A DNA stretch of 64,000 nt from Vibrio gangliei (GCF_026001925.1 NZ_AP021870.1:310001-374000), one strand, 5' to 3'; positions 45,206 to 54,853 are shown, counted from the stretch's first letter. Notes: a model not told the origin generated them from the sequence alone. Numbers and translations are program-made.

Positions 45206-47227
45206 ATGGACGCTGCGCTCCCTACATATTTTAAATTTGGTATGTTCAAGTATGGGGTTCTCATTGCCTTGATCATTGGGCTATTGAGCCTATTGATTAA
45301 GGCAAGCATGCCGTATTCATTGCCTGTTGAACAATTTGCTCAAGCTCTATTTTCTCCTGATCAGAATAGTTATCAGCAAGTTATTTTACATTACAGCTAT
45401 TTCCCTCGTTTGATGATGGCGTTGCTATGTGGCGCAGGTTTGGCGCTTGCAGGTTCTGTGATGCAAACGGTATTAAGAAACCCATTGGCTTCACCAACCA
45501 CGCTGGGTGTGGCTTCAGGGGCACAGTTAGGGGTTGCGGTTGCGTTATTATTGCCTTTATCAGCTTGGCACTCTGAGCTTAGTGCTTTGTTCTGGTTGAC
45601 ACCAAAAACCTTAGCATTTGCTGGGGGATTAATGGCGACCGGTTTAGTGTTTTTACTGACGGCCCATAAAGGCTTTGCACCACTGCAAATGGTGTTAGCG
45701 GGCATGGTCGTGACTTTATTTCTAGGCTCACTCAATATGGTGTTGATCCTATTTAATGAACAGCAATTAACGGGCTTATTTATTTGGGGGGCAGGGGCAT
45801 TAGATCAAAATGATTGGAGTGGTGTAGCGCATTTATTGCCACAAGTTGCCATTGCATTATTAATCTTATTAGTGATTCAGCGTCCATTGTCAATTTTGCA
45901 GCTCGGTGAAGATGTCGCCTCATCAATCGGTGTCAAAGTTGGTCTGTTGAGAATTGCCGCTTTAATGATCGCGGTGTTTGTTACTTCAAGTATCGTGAGT
46001 GAAGTGGGCATTATCAGCTTTATTGGTCTAGTTGCTCCAAGTCTTGCCAAATTATTAGGAGCTAGAAGACTGATTTCTCAGTTATTGCTGAGTTCTCTTG
46101 TGGGCGCGGTTTTATTGCTATTAACAGACCTTCTTGTTATGCCTTTTGCCGGAGTTTCTGGTGAATTGCTCCCAACCGGCGCGGTCACAGCTTTGATTGG
46201 GGCACCGTGTTTACTGTGGCTTTTGAATAAACAAACCTGGTCAAGTACACAAAAGTTTGAACCTGATGCGGATCCACAATTTTCTGACCAATCTTTTTTA
46301 TCCGTTTTTATTATTTCATTATTGGTTCTCATTGCGTTTACGTTACTGTCTTTGTTTTTGGGGCAAAGCCAACTTGGCTGGCAACTCAGCTTTGCGCATA
46401 GCGTTTTAGATTTAAGAATACCGCGCATATTGGTGGCGATTTTTGCCGGCTCAGCCTTAGCGTTAGCCGGTAGCATTATTCAACGTATCACGGGTAATCC
46501 GATGTCGAGCCCGGAAGTGATTGGGATCAGTTCTGGAGCCGCTTTTGCTTTGGTATTAGGTGTGCTGTTGTTTGGTTCAGTGACGCGTTTTGAACAGTTA
46601 TTACTTGGCAGCGGCGGGGCATTGTTCATCATGTTGATGGTGTGGTGGTTTAGCCGTAAGAGCCAACTTTCGCCAGTAAAAATGCTATTGACTGGGGTGG
46701 CATTAAGCGCGCTATTAGATTCATTGATTCGGATTTCATTGGCCTCGGGTAACGAGCAAGTAAAAGGATTATTGGCGTGGTTATCCGGTTCAACGTATCT
46801 CGTGGCGTGGTCTGATTCACTGCTTTTGATTGTAGGAACCATAGTGCTCGCGGTTGGATTATTTGCTTGCCACCGTTGGCTAGATTTGATGGCACTAGGC
46901 AGCATTACCGCGAGTGCTTTAGGGTTGAATACCTACCGTGTTCGTCAATGTTTGATGTTATTTGCATCGATGCTGACTGCATTGGCTGTGATCGTGGTGG
47001 GGCCACTGAGTTTTGTCGGATTATTGGCCCCTCATATGGCTAAATCTATGGGGCAACATAGCGCACGACATCAAATGCTGTTGTCTTGTGTAATAGGCAG
47101 TAACATCATGTTATTAGCCGATTGGCTAGGGCGAAATATTTGGTTTCCTTGGCAAGTACCAGCGGGATTGCTGGCATCACTGATTGGTGGTGGTTACTTT
47201 ATCTATTTATTAAGAAAGCAAAATTAA
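45206..47227 (+). CDS. Double-length ferric-hydroxamate permease (FhuB/VatB-like)
   Basis: A 673-residue inner-membrane permease built of two FecCD-type halves (about 1-335 and 350-673), as in FhuB. Each half has its own 'NPLASPTTLGVASGAQLG' or 'NPMSSPEVIGISSGAAFA' segment. Each also has an ATPase-contact loop ('FIGLVAPSLAKLLG', 'FVGLLAPHMAKSMG'). One gene thus supplies the whole channel, in contrast to the separate FecC/FecD-like genes of the other uptake operon in this window. Confidence 0.92.
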   Translation: MDAALPTYFKFGMFKYGVLIALIIGLLSLLIKASMPYSLPVEQFAQALFSPDQNSYQQVILHYSYFPRLMMALLCGAGLALAGSVMQTVLRNPLASPTTLGVASGAQLGVAVALLLPLSAWHSELSALFWLTPKTLAFAGGLMATGLVFLLTAHKGFAPLQMVLAGMVVTLFLGSLNMVLILFNEQQLTGLFIWGAGALDQNDWSGVAHLLPQVAIALLILLVIQRPLSILQLGEDVASSIGVKVGLLRIAALMIAVFVTSSIVSEVGIISFIGLVAPSLAKLLGARRLISQLLLSSLVGAVLLLLTDLLVMPFAGVSGELLPTGAVTALIGAPCLLWLLNKQTWSSTQKFEPDADPQFSDQSFLSVFIISLLVLIAFTLLSLFLGQSQLGWQLSFAHSVLDLRIPRILVAIFAGSALALAGSIIQRITGNPMSSPEVIGISSGAAFALVLGVLLFGSVTRFEQLLLGSGGALFIMLMVWWFSRKSQLSPVKMLLTGVALSALLDSLIRISLASGNEQVKGLLAWLSGSTYLVAWSDSLLLIVGTIVLAVGLFACHRWLDLMALGSITASALGLNTYRVRQCLMLFASMLTALAVIVVGPLSFVGLLAPHMAKSMGQHSARHQMLLSCVIGSNIMLLADWLGRNIWFPWQVPAGLLASLIGGGYFIYLLRKQN

Positions 47228-47293
47228 CAGTCAAATAAACCAAGCAGATTAACTAAAACTAAAGGTAGAGCTAAGACTCCACCTATACCTGTA

Positions 47294-47309
47294 ACTTGAA
47301 ATTTCAAGT
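47294..47309. repeat. 16-bp perfect palindrome upstream of iutA
   Basis: ACTTGAAATTTCAAGT lies in the 247-bp spacer between the permease gene and iutA. There is no T-run next to it. It could be an operator or part of a dispersed Vibrio repeat. Confidence 0.45.
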
Positions 47310-47374
47310 AATACAGTCCCGTTTTGAACCAACGTTAGAGTGGTGATGACGGATTCTTATAACCACTATATGGT

Positions 47375-47393
47375 AATACTTATTATTTGTATT
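47375..47393 (+). promoter_or_regulatory. Weak Fur-like site before iutA
   Basis: AATACTTATTATTTGTATT is an interrupted palindrome with 11 of 19 matches to the Fur consensus. It lies about 80 bp before the iutA start. Iron control of iutA is expected, but this site alone is weak evidence. Confidence 0.35.
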
Positions 47394-47474
47394 CCTATTT
47401 TTATTGGTTGTGATGGCATTGTGCAGAATGTATGAACCTTCATTATTAAAAACAATTTAGAGAGACGAAGTTAA

Positions 47475-49697
47475 ATGGAAATCAACACGTTAAAAGGACT
47501 CAACTTGCCACCAAAAAAATTAGCACCAGTAACTCTGGCATTAGCGGTAGCAGGTATTTCAAGCTTTTCCGTTCAGGCAGAAGAGAAAAGCACAGCTATG
47601 GATACCGTGGTGGTCGTGGCCAGTACAGCGCCGAAAAGTATTAGTGATATTCCGGGTACGGTTTGGTATGTCGACCAGGAGCGCATTGAAGAAGAAGCGC
47701 GCAACGGTAAAAGTGTCGGCGATATTTTAGCGGCAACTATTCCTTCTTTGGACGTTGGTAGCCAAGGACGTACTAACTACGGACAAAACTTACGTGGGCG
47801 CTCAGCACTTGTCATGATTGATGGTGTATCACTTAACTCTTCACGTTCAATCAGTCGTCAGTTTGACTCCATTGATCCATTTAATATTGAGCGTATTGAA
47901 GTGCTTTCCGGTGCCACATCCGTCTACGGGGCAGGAGCAACGGGCGGTGTGATCAATATTGTGACTAAGAAAGCGACCGAAACTGGCCTCCATGGTGAAA
48001 CATACGTTGGCGGTGGTAGTGGTTTTAATAATAGTGATGATTACGATGGCAAAATTGCACAATCAATCAGTGGTGGTAATGAAAAAGCGCGTGGTCGAAT
48101 TTCTGCGGTTTATCATGATGCTGGTGGTAAATACGATGGTAATGGCGACATTATCGTGCCTGACACTACTCAAGGTTCGCTGCAGTACAACACCACTTTA
48201 GACTTGATGGCGTCAGGGGAGATCAATCTAACTGATACGCAAACTTTATCTATTTTGGCGCAATATTATGACAGTCAACAAGATAGCCCCTATGGAATCT
48301 ACTATGGTCAAAACTTTGCCGCCTTAGCCGATCCTAGCCAGATTGAAGTACGTAAAGGGTTCGAATCAGATCAGCAAGGTGGCACTGAACGTTACATGCT
48401 GAATCTTAATTACTTGAATACAGACTTTTTGAATCATCAGCTGATGGTGCAAGCCTCTTACCGTAAAGAAAATATGTCATTCATACCTTTTATCTACGGT
48501 GCTTATCTTGCAGCCTCAGAGCAAGATACAGAAGTGGTCAGCTTGCGAATGGCGTTATTAAAAGATTTAGGTCGATTACAGCTGACTTACGGTATCGATG
48601 GTTATATTGACACACTTGATAGTAGTCAAACCATCTTTGATCCTGTGACTGGCGCTGCAACAGGCGGCTTAGTGAACCGCAGTTATGCCACTATTGGACG
48701 TTATCCTGGAACAGAAGTCGCTTCGGTGGCTGGTTTTATTCAAGCTGAATTTAATATTACCGATGATTGGTCGGTGCAGGGGGGATACCGTTATCAGTAC
48801 ATCAATAATACGATTGATGACTTTGTTTCAGGAAAAGCTCAAACGGCTATCGCGCTAGGGCAAGCCACTTCTGCTGATAGTATTGATGGAGGAAGCACGG
48901 ATTATAAAGTCGGTTTATTTAACTTAGGCACTATTTACAACTTTAACCAAGCTAACCAAGTGTGGGCAAACTTCTCACAAGGCTTTGATTTAGCGGATCC
49001 TGCAAAATATTATGGTTATGGGACTTATGAGCCACAAGCCAGTGGACATTTAACGTTAGTGGATAGCATCAATGTGTCGGATACAGAACTTGAAGGTATG
49101 ACGACTAATAGTTTTGAAGTAGGTATGCGTAACCAAATTGGTGCCTTAAGCATTCAAACGGCAGCTTATATTTCGTTATCGGATAAAGTTATTTCTAATA
49201 GCAGTTCAAATCTTTCGGTTACCGTCGAAGATTCTGATAAGCGCGTTTACGGCCTTGAAACTGAGCTAAATTACTGGCTGACGCAAAACCTTCAAATCGG
49301 TGGCTCCGGTCATGTGGTTCGTACTGAAGAAAAAGACGATAACGGCAGTTGGGTTAAGACATCGGTTAACTATGCGAGTGCTTCCAAAGCCAGTGCTTGG
49401 GTAGGTTGGTACGATGAACAATATGCATTGCGCCTACAAAGCAACACCATGTTCGACTTAACTGATGATTTTGATGGCGAACTGGACGGTTATACTACAG
49501 TTGATCTAACCACTTCAGTCAACTTACCAGTGGGTAGCTTAGCATTTGGTATTCAAAACTTATTGGATGAAGACTACACCACCGTTTGGGGACAAAGAGC
49601 GCAAGGCTTCTATTCCCCATATTATGGTCCAGCCTCAGTTTTCGATTACAAAGGCCAAGGTCGAACTTATATGTTGAGCTATCAAGTTAAGTATTAA
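47475..49697 (+). CDS. iutA: TonB-dependent ferric-aerobactin receptor
   Basis: A 740-residue outer-membrane receptor (E. coli IutA is 732). It has a signal peptide to about residue 36 ('SFSVQAEE'), a TonB-box-like 'DTVVVVAS' and a plug domain that closely follows IutA: 'LDVGSQGRTNYGQNLRGRS', 'MIDGVSLNSSRSISRQFDSI', 'DPFNIERIEVLSGATSVYGA' and 'GGVINIVTKKA'. The barrel ends in Tyr. It closes the rightward half of the aerobactin locus and has its own spacer with candidate regulatory sites. A terminator follows. Confidence 0.94.
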   Translation: MEINTLKGLNLPPKKLAPVTLALAVAGISSFSVQAEEKSTAMDTVVVVASTAPKSISDIPGTVWYVDQERIEEEARNGKSVGDILAATIPSLDVGSQGRTNYGQNLRGRSALVMIDGVSLNSSRSISRQFDSIDPFNIERIEVLSGATSVYGAGATGGVINIVTKKATETGLHGETYVGGGSGFNNSDDYDGKIAQSISGGNEKARGRISAVYHDAGGKYDGNGDIIVPDTTQGSLQYNTTLDLMASGEINLTDTQTLSILAQYYDSQQDSPYGIYYGQNFAALADPSQIEVRKGFESDQQGGTERYMLNLNYLNTDFLNHQLMVQASYRKENMSFIPFIYGAYLAASEQDTEVVSLRMALLKDLGRLQLTYGIDGYIDTLDSSQTIFDPVTGAATGGLVNRSYATIGRYPGTEVASVAGFIQAEFNITDDWSVQGGYRYQYINNTIDDFVSGKAQTAIALGQATSADSIDGGSTDYKVGLFNLGTIYNFNQANQVWANFSQGFDLADPAKYYGYGTYEPQASGHLTLVDSINVSDTELEGMTTNSFEVGMRNQIGALSIQTAAYISLSDKVISNSSSNLSVTVEDSDKRVYGLETELNYWLTQNLQIGGSGHVVRTEEKDDNGSWVKTSVNYASASKASAWVGWYDEQYALRLQSNTMFDLTDDFDGELDGYTTVDLTTSVNLPVGSLAFGIQNLLDEDYTTVWGQRAQGFYSPYYGPASVFDYKGQGRTYMLSYQVKY

Positions 49698-49743
49698 TGA
49701 GTATAAAGACGTCTTTTTAAATAACTTAATCGAATAGAAAAAC

Positions 49744-49775
49744 AAAACAGGTGCTTGATGTGCCTGTTTTTTATT
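49744..49775 (+). terminator. Terminator after iutA
   Basis: AAACAGG / CCTGTTT with an inner stem-loop is followed by TTTTTT, about 47 bp after the iutA stop. Confidence 0.75.
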
Positions 49776-49877
49776 TCAAATTCTGTATTTTTTGGGCAAA
49801 TCTCCATCCCTGAACCATACTGCCAATATGAATAGTTTTTAACTTTTAAGGTTTTATTTGGGTGGAGAGGGATTGAT

Positions 49878-51065
49878 ATGCAGAGAGTAGTCTTTAAGTT
49901 CTCGTTGGAAGAATATCAACAGCGCTTACTTAAAGTGCGTCAATCAATGGAAGAAAAAGAGTTGGATTTATTGATCATTCATGACCCGTCAAATATGGCT
50001 TGGTTGACGGGCTATGATGGTTGGTCGTTTTATGTACCGCAATGTGTGGTGGTATCAACCAGTGGAGACCCGATTTGGTTTGGACGTTATTTAGATGCCA
50101 ATGGTGCGTTTCGTACCGTTTACATGTCAGCGGAAAATGTTTTTTATTATCCTGACTATTATGTGATGAACCCGCAATTGCATCCGATGGAATATTTAGT
50201 CAAAGCGGTGCTCGCCCCTAAATTATGGGATAGAGGGCGAATCGGAGTAGAAAAAGACAATTACTACTTCAGCGCAACAGCTTACGAGTGGTTAAAAGAC
50301 AGCTTACCTAACGCGCAATTATTGGATGCAACCGGCTTGGTCAATTGGTGCCGAGCGGTGAAATCAGAGCAAGAGCTGATTTATATGTATCACGCCGCGC
50401 GAATAGTTGAAAATATGCACCGAGTAGCTTTTGAAATGATAGAGCCGGGTTTACCAAAGCATCACCTTGTGGCGGAAATTAATCGCCAATCGGTGTTGGG
50501 TTATGAAGGGCATTTTGGCGATTACGCCTCGATTGTCCCTATGCTGCCTTCTGGCGCTGATGCTTCTGCACCGCATTTGACTTGGGATGATCAACCCTTT
50601 CATAAAGGCGAAGGCACATTTATCGAGATGGCGGGAGTGCATCGTCGTTACCATTGCCCCTTATCTCGAACCATCTTTTTGGGGGAACCAGATGATCAGT
50701 TCAAGCGCGCAGATGAAGCATTAACCATTGCGCTTGAAGCGGCGATGGATGTCGCTCGTCCCGGTAATACATGTGCAGATGTGGCGCATGTGTTGCAAAC
50801 CATCTTAGATAAAGCTGGTTTTGACCGAGCCGGTGCCCGCTGCGGCTACCCAATTGGGTTAAGTTATCCACCAGATTGGGGGGAAAGAACCATGAGCTTA
50901 CGCTTAGAAGATCAAACCGTATTACAAGAAGGGATGACATTCCATTTAATGCCGGGATTGTGGTTTGATACTTGGGGGCTAGAAACAACAGAAAGTATCG
51001 TGATCACACCATTTGGTGCGCAGGCCTTGTGTGATTATCCTCGGCACTTGTTTATTAAGCACTGA
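49878..51065 (+). CDS. doeA: Ectoine hydrolase
   Basis: A 395-residue protein of the M24 (pita-bread) fold, the length of DoeA/EutD. It opens the ring of ectoine to give N-acetyl-2,4-diaminobutyrate. The N-terminal domain has 'HDPSNMAWLTGYDGWSFYVPQ' split around residues 36-55, and the C-terminal catalytic domain is about 170-390. The positions that hold metal-binding Asp residues in true M24 peptidases read 'IEMAGVHRRYHCPLSRT', so the usual ligands are missing. This agrees with the metal-free ectoine hydrolases. The Lrp-type regulator, dehydrogenase and aminotransferase that follow are the doe set. Confidence 0.86.
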   Translation: MQRVVFKFSLEEYQQRLLKVRQSMEEKELDLLIIHDPSNMAWLTGYDGWSFYVPQCVVVSTSGDPIWFGRYLDANGAFRTVYMSAENVFYYPDYYVMNPQLHPMEYLVKAVLAPKLWDRGRIGVEKDNYYFSATAYEWLKDSLPNAQLLDATGLVNWCRAVKSEQELIYMYHAARIVENMHRVAFEMIEPGLPKHHLVAEINRQSVLGYEGHFGDYASIVPMLPSGADASAPHLTWDDQPFHKGEGTFIEMAGVHRRYHCPLSRTIFLGEPDDQFKRADEALTIALEAAMDVARPGNTCADVAHVLQTILDKAGFDRAGARCGYPIGLSYPPDWGERTMSLRLEDQTVLQEGMTFHLMPGLWFDTWGLETTESIVITPFGAQALCDYPRHLFIKH

Positions 51066-51103
51066 GTATTTATTGAGTACTAATTGTCTATTAAGTACTG
51101 AGT

Positions 51104-51116
51104 CTACTTGGGTATA
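51104..51116. repeat. Dispersed intergenic motif, copy 3
   Basis: CTACTTGGGTATA shares TACTTGGGTATA with the motif copies at 29478-29489 and 34596-34607 (reverse). It lies in the doeA-doeX spacer. Confidence 0.45.
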
Positions 51117-51142
51117 TCAACCTTAATGAACTCGGAGGTAAG

Positions 51143-51604
51143 ATGCAACTTGACCAATACGATCTGAAAATTCTACAAATCTTGCAAGAAAATGGCCGTA
51201 TTACTAAATCCCAGTTGGCCGATGAAATTCATTTATCGGTCAGCCCGTGCTGGGAAAGAGTGAAAAAATTAGAACAAGCGGGTGTCATTGAAGGTTATGG
51301 CGCTCGGGTCAATATTAATAAAATCCTCAAGCACACTTCTGTGTTAGTCGAAATATCTTTAAAAGAACATCATTCCACTGCTTTTAAGCGTTTTGAATCG
51401 GTGATGTGTGATACACCGGAAGTCACAGATTGCTATGCGACTGGAGGCGGGGTGGATTACATTTTAAAAGTACAAACGAATGATATTGATCAATACCAAC
51501 GTTTGATGGACGTATGGCTAGATTCGGAGCTAGGCATTGAACGTTACTTCACCTATATCGTCACTAAAACCATTAAGCAGCGGTCACCCATCAATAATGA
51601 ATAG
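51143..51604 (+). CDS. doeX: Lrp/AsnC-family regulator of ectoine degradation
   Basis: A 153-residue regulator. It has an N-terminal helix-turn-helix (about 5-65: 'ILQENGRITKSQLADEIHLS', 'SPCWERVKKLEQAGVIEGY') and a C-terminal RAM domain (about 70-150: 'VTDCYATGGGVDYILKV'). GGAGG precedes the ATG. Its place directly after doeA matches DoeX, the Lrp-type regulator described for ectoine catabolism. Confidence 0.84.
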   Translation: MQLDQYDLKILQILQENGRITKSQLADEIHLSVSPCWERVKKLEQAGVIEGYGARVNINKILKHTSVLVEISLKEHHSTAFKRFESVMCDTPEVTDCYATGGGVDYILKVQTNDIDQYQRLMDVWLDSELGIERYFTYIVTKTIKQRSPINNE

Positions 51605-51826
51605 CAGTGGTACATTTCCTACCGAACGGGCTCTATTGGCTTGACGGTGTCTCTTGATTGATTTTGACCTCCAGAAAAAATGCCACCTTTGCTGGTGGAA
51701 TACAGAAAAAATCAGCAGCCTAAGCGCCTAGATCCAGAAACTTCTTTTTGTTGTCCTTTCTATTCTTAACGTATCCCAATCAAAAATAAGTCTTTCTAGC
51801 AGAGATTAGGTATATCGGGAGGCGTT

Positions 51827-53374
51827 ATGGAATTTGCAAAACCAGCGAATCATATTCAACAAACTTTTGTTTATAAGAATACTGATGACAAACCATCCCA
51901 CGAAATGATGGCGTTATTGGATGATGTACGTTTAGTTCGTAACCATGCCTATATCAATAAGAAATGGGAATGTGGTGATGATTTTCAAGCGGTTGAAAAC
52001 CCAGCCAATAATCAAGTTGTAGGTTATGTAAGCCAACTCAACAAAGCCCAAATTCAACAAGCGATTGAAGGTGCTGAAGGAGCATTTCAGCCTTGGCGAA
52101 AATTGAGTGTCGAACAGCGTTCCGAATATTTATTGCGTTGGCATGATGCGATTTTAAATGCACAGAAAGATCTGGCGTATTTAATGGTTGTTGAGCAGGG
52201 AAAAACGCTAGCGGAAGCCATGGGCGAAATTGAATATGGCGCGTCATTTATTCGTTGGTTTGCTGAAGAGGCAAAACGCAGTTATGGCCATACCATTCCG
52301 AGTCATATTCAAGATGCACAGCTTTCTACTGTACGTGAGCCAATTGGTGTTGCCGCTTTAATTACGCCATGGAATTTTCCTAATGCCATGATCACAAGAA
52401 AAGCGGCGGCCGCCCTTGCTATCGGTTGTCCTGTGATCATTAAACCCGCGAGTGATACGCCATTTTCTGCATTAGCCTTGGCGGAATTAGCCGATCGTTG
52501 TGGATTTCCATCGGGGGTGCTCAATGTTGTTACCGGAGATGCCGCCATGATTTCTGAGACGCTTTGCGCCGCGCCACAAGTGAAAGCGTTATCGTTTACT
52601 GGCTCGACAGCGGTTGGCAAGTTGCTATTGAAACAAGCGGCAGAAACAGTAAAAAAATGCAGCATGGAATTGGGTGGCAATGCGCCCTTTATTATGCTGG
52701 ATGATATGGATGTGGAGCAAGCAGTCAGTGCAGCGATGGCGGCAAAGTTCCAAACTTCTGGCCAAGATTGCTTAGCGGCGAATCGTATCTTTGTACCACG
52801 CCATTTGTATCAAGACTTTCTTACTCAATTTGCTCAAGCCATGAAAAGCATAGTTGTCGGCAATGGCTTAGATCCTAACGTCACATTAGGGCCACTCATT
52901 TCAGCCAAAGCAGCCAAACAAGCACAGCACTTGGTGGATGATGCGCTGACAAAAGGTGCACGTTTAATTCATCAATATCCAGGGCATTTAACTGGACCAA
53001 ATTTCTTTGCGCCTACTTTATTAGCCGATGTCACACCAGATATGGCGGTTTACCAAGAGGAAAACTTTTGCCCAGTTGCAGGCGTTTTACCTTACGACAC
53101 GTTAGAGCAAGCCATTGAGATGAGTAATGACACTGAATATGGCTTAGCGGCCTACGTTTATGGTCACAATATCCATGATATATGGCGCTGTTTACGCGGG
53201 CTTGAGTTTGGCATGGTCAGTGTTAATTCCGTCAAGATGACCGGGGGGCCGATCCCCTTTGGTGGCGTGAAACAATCGGGTTTAGGTCGGGAAGGAAGCT
53301 GCCATGGTTTTGATGAGTTTAGTGAAATCAAATATTGCTGTTTGGGGCAACTACCTTCTGCAAGTGGCTGTTAG
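51827..53374 (+). CDS. doeC: Aldehyde dehydrogenase, probable aspartate-semialdehyde dehydrogenase of ectoine degradation
   Basis: A 515-residue NAD(P)-dependent aldehyde dehydrogenase. It has 'TPWNFPNAMITRKAAAALA' (cofactor fold), 'FTGSTAVGKLL', the catalytic Glu in 'ELGGNAPF' and the catalytic Cys in 'SGQDCLAANR'. It is similar to succinate-semialdehyde dehydrogenase GabD but has about 30 extra N-terminal residues. The start is supported by GGGAGG just upstream. In the doe pathway it oxidises aspartate semialdehyde to aspartate. Specificity is inferred from its neighbours; GABA-type substrates are the alternative. Confidence 0.8.
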   Translation: MEFAKPANHIQQTFVYKNTDDKPSHEMMALLDDVRLVRNHAYINKKWECGDDFQAVENPANNQVVGYVSQLNKAQIQQAIEGAEGAFQPWRKLSVEQRSEYLLRWHDAILNAQKDLAYLMVVEQGKTLAEAMGEIEYGASFIRWFAEEAKRSYGHTIPSHIQDAQLSTVREPIGVAALITPWNFPNAMITRKAAAALAIGCPVIIKPASDTPFSALALAELADRCGFPSGVLNVVTGDAAMISETLCAAPQVKALSFTGSTAVGKLLLKQAAETVKKCSMELGGNAPFIMLDDMDVEQAVSAAMAAKFQTSGQDCLAANRIFVPRHLYQDFLTQFAQAMKSIVVGNGLDPNVTLGPLISAKAAKQAQHLVDDALTKGARLIHQYPGHLTGPNFFAPTLLADVTPDMAVYQEENFCPVAGVLPYDTLEQAIEMSNDTEYGLAAYVYGHNIHDIWRCLRGLEFGMVSVNSVKMTGGPIPFGGVKQSGLGREGSCHGFDEFSEIKYCCLGQLPSASGC

Positions 53375-53425
53375 ATGAAAGGCAGTGATATGAAAGCAGA
53401 GAGCTGGAAAATTAAGGAGAGCGTT

Positions 53426-54826
53426 ATGACTAAATCAACCGAGCAACTACTGAATATGGATCGCAATACGATTTTTCATTCATCCACCCACTTGAAGCAA
53501 TATGCCGCCGGAGAATTGCCTGGGCGCGTCATTACCGGAGCCAAAGGTTTGAGAATTACCGATTCACAAGGTATTGAACTCATTGATGCGTTTGCTGGTT
53601 TATATTGCGTCAATATTGGCTACGGACGTGAAGAAATGGCAGAAGCGATTCACGAACAAGCCAAAAAACTGGCCTATTATCACACTTATGTTGGCCACTC
53701 CAACGAGGCACTAATTGAATTGTCCGAGCGAATTTTAAAGTTGGCGCCGGATAACATGAGCAAAGTCTACTACGGCTTATCCGGTAGTGATGCCAATGAA
53801 ACGCAGATCAAATTGGTGTGGTATTACAACAACTCACGAGGCTTACCTAATAAGAAAAAAATCATTTCACGTGAGCGCGGATATCACGGCTCAAGTATCG
53901 CTTCTGGTTCATTAACAGGTCTGCCTATCTTCCATGCTCATTTTGATTTACCGATTGAGCGAATTAGACATACCATGTCACCGTATTACTACCGACGCGA
54001 TGTCGATAATATGACAGAAGAAGCGTTTGCCCAATTGTGTGCCGATCAGTTGGAAGCCATGATTTTAAAAGAAGATCCTGACACAGTTGCAGCTATGATT
54101 GCTGAACCGGTATTAGGCACGGGAGGGATTGTTCCGCCACCGAAAGGCTATTGGTCAGCGATTCGTAAGGTGTTAGATAATTACGATATTTTGCTGATCG
54201 CAGATGAAGTGGTGTGTGGCTTTGGGCGCTTAGGAACAAACTTTGGCTCTGATTTGTACCAAATGAAGCCAGACCTCATGACGGTGGCAAAAGGATTAAC
54301 GTCGGCTTACTTACCGCTATCCGGCGTGATCATCGGTGATAAAGTGTGGGCTGTGTTAGAAGATGGCACGGATGAATGGGGCGCTATTGGGCATGGTTAT
54401 ACTTATTCTGGCCACCCGATGGGGGCAGCTGCGGCATTGTGTAATCTTGATATTATTGAACGAGAAGGTCTGGTCGCCAATGCTCGAGATGTTGGTGCCT
54501 ACCTACAGCAAAAGATGCAATCCACTTTTGCGGATCATCCAATGGTCGGTGACACTCGTGGCGTCGGCATGTTGCATGGTTTGGAGTTTTCGTCCGATAA
54601 ATATCATCGCACTCAATTTGATCCGAGCTTGAAAGTAGGGCCTCAGATAGCGGCCGCCTGCATGGAGAAAGGCATGATCGCAAGGGCGATGCCACATGGC
54701 GACATTCTAGGTTTTGCGCCGCCTTTGGTGGCAACAGAGTCAGATATTGATCTCATGGTCGATATAACCGAGCAGGCCGTGAATGGCGTTATGGACAGTT
54801 TAGTGAAGCAAAAATTGTGGGCCTAG
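53426..54826 (+). CDS. doeD: Class III aminotransferase, probable diaminobutyrate transaminase
   Basis: A 466-residue PLP enzyme. 'YYGLSGSDANETQIKLVWYY' is near residue 116, 'ISRERGYHGSSIASGSLTG' follows, then 'LIADEVVCGFGRLG' and the PLP Lys in 'LMTVAKGLTSAYLPLSG'. By context it converts 2,4-diaminobutyrate to aspartate semialdehyde, feeding doeC. I chose the ATG at 53426 (AAGGAG upstream) over earlier in-frame ATGs at 53375 and 53390. It lies 51 bp after doeC and is the last gene of the set. Confidence 0.82.
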   Translation: MTKSTEQLLNMDRNTIFHSSTHLKQYAAGELPGRVITGAKGLRITDSQGIELIDAFAGLYCVNIGYGREEMAEAIHEQAKKLAYYHTYVGHSNEALIELSERILKLAPDNMSKVYYGLSGSDANETQIKLVWYYNNSRGLPNKKKIISRERGYHGSSIASGSLTGLPIFHAHFDLPIERIRHTMSPYYYRRDVDNMTEEAFAQLCADQLEAMILKEDPDTVAAMIAEPVLGTGGIVPPPKGYWSAIRKVLDNYDILLIADEVVCGFGRLGTNFGSDLYQMKPDLMTVAKGLTSAYLPLSGVIIGDKVWAVLEDGTDEWGAIGHGYTYSGHPMGAAAALCNLDIIEREGLVANARDVGAYLQQKMQSTFADHPMVGDTRGVGMLHGLEFSSDKYHRTQFDPSLKVGPQIAAACMEKGMIARAMPHGDILGFAPPLVATESDIDLMVDITEQAVNGVMDSLVKQKLWA

Positions 54827-54853
54827 AAATCATAGGTCGAAATATTTAGAGAT

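Noticed and set aside
46078..46905. Long minus-strand frames opposite the FhuB-like permease gene
   Set aside because: They are shadows of hydrophobic codons; the plus-strand product matches a known permease along its length.
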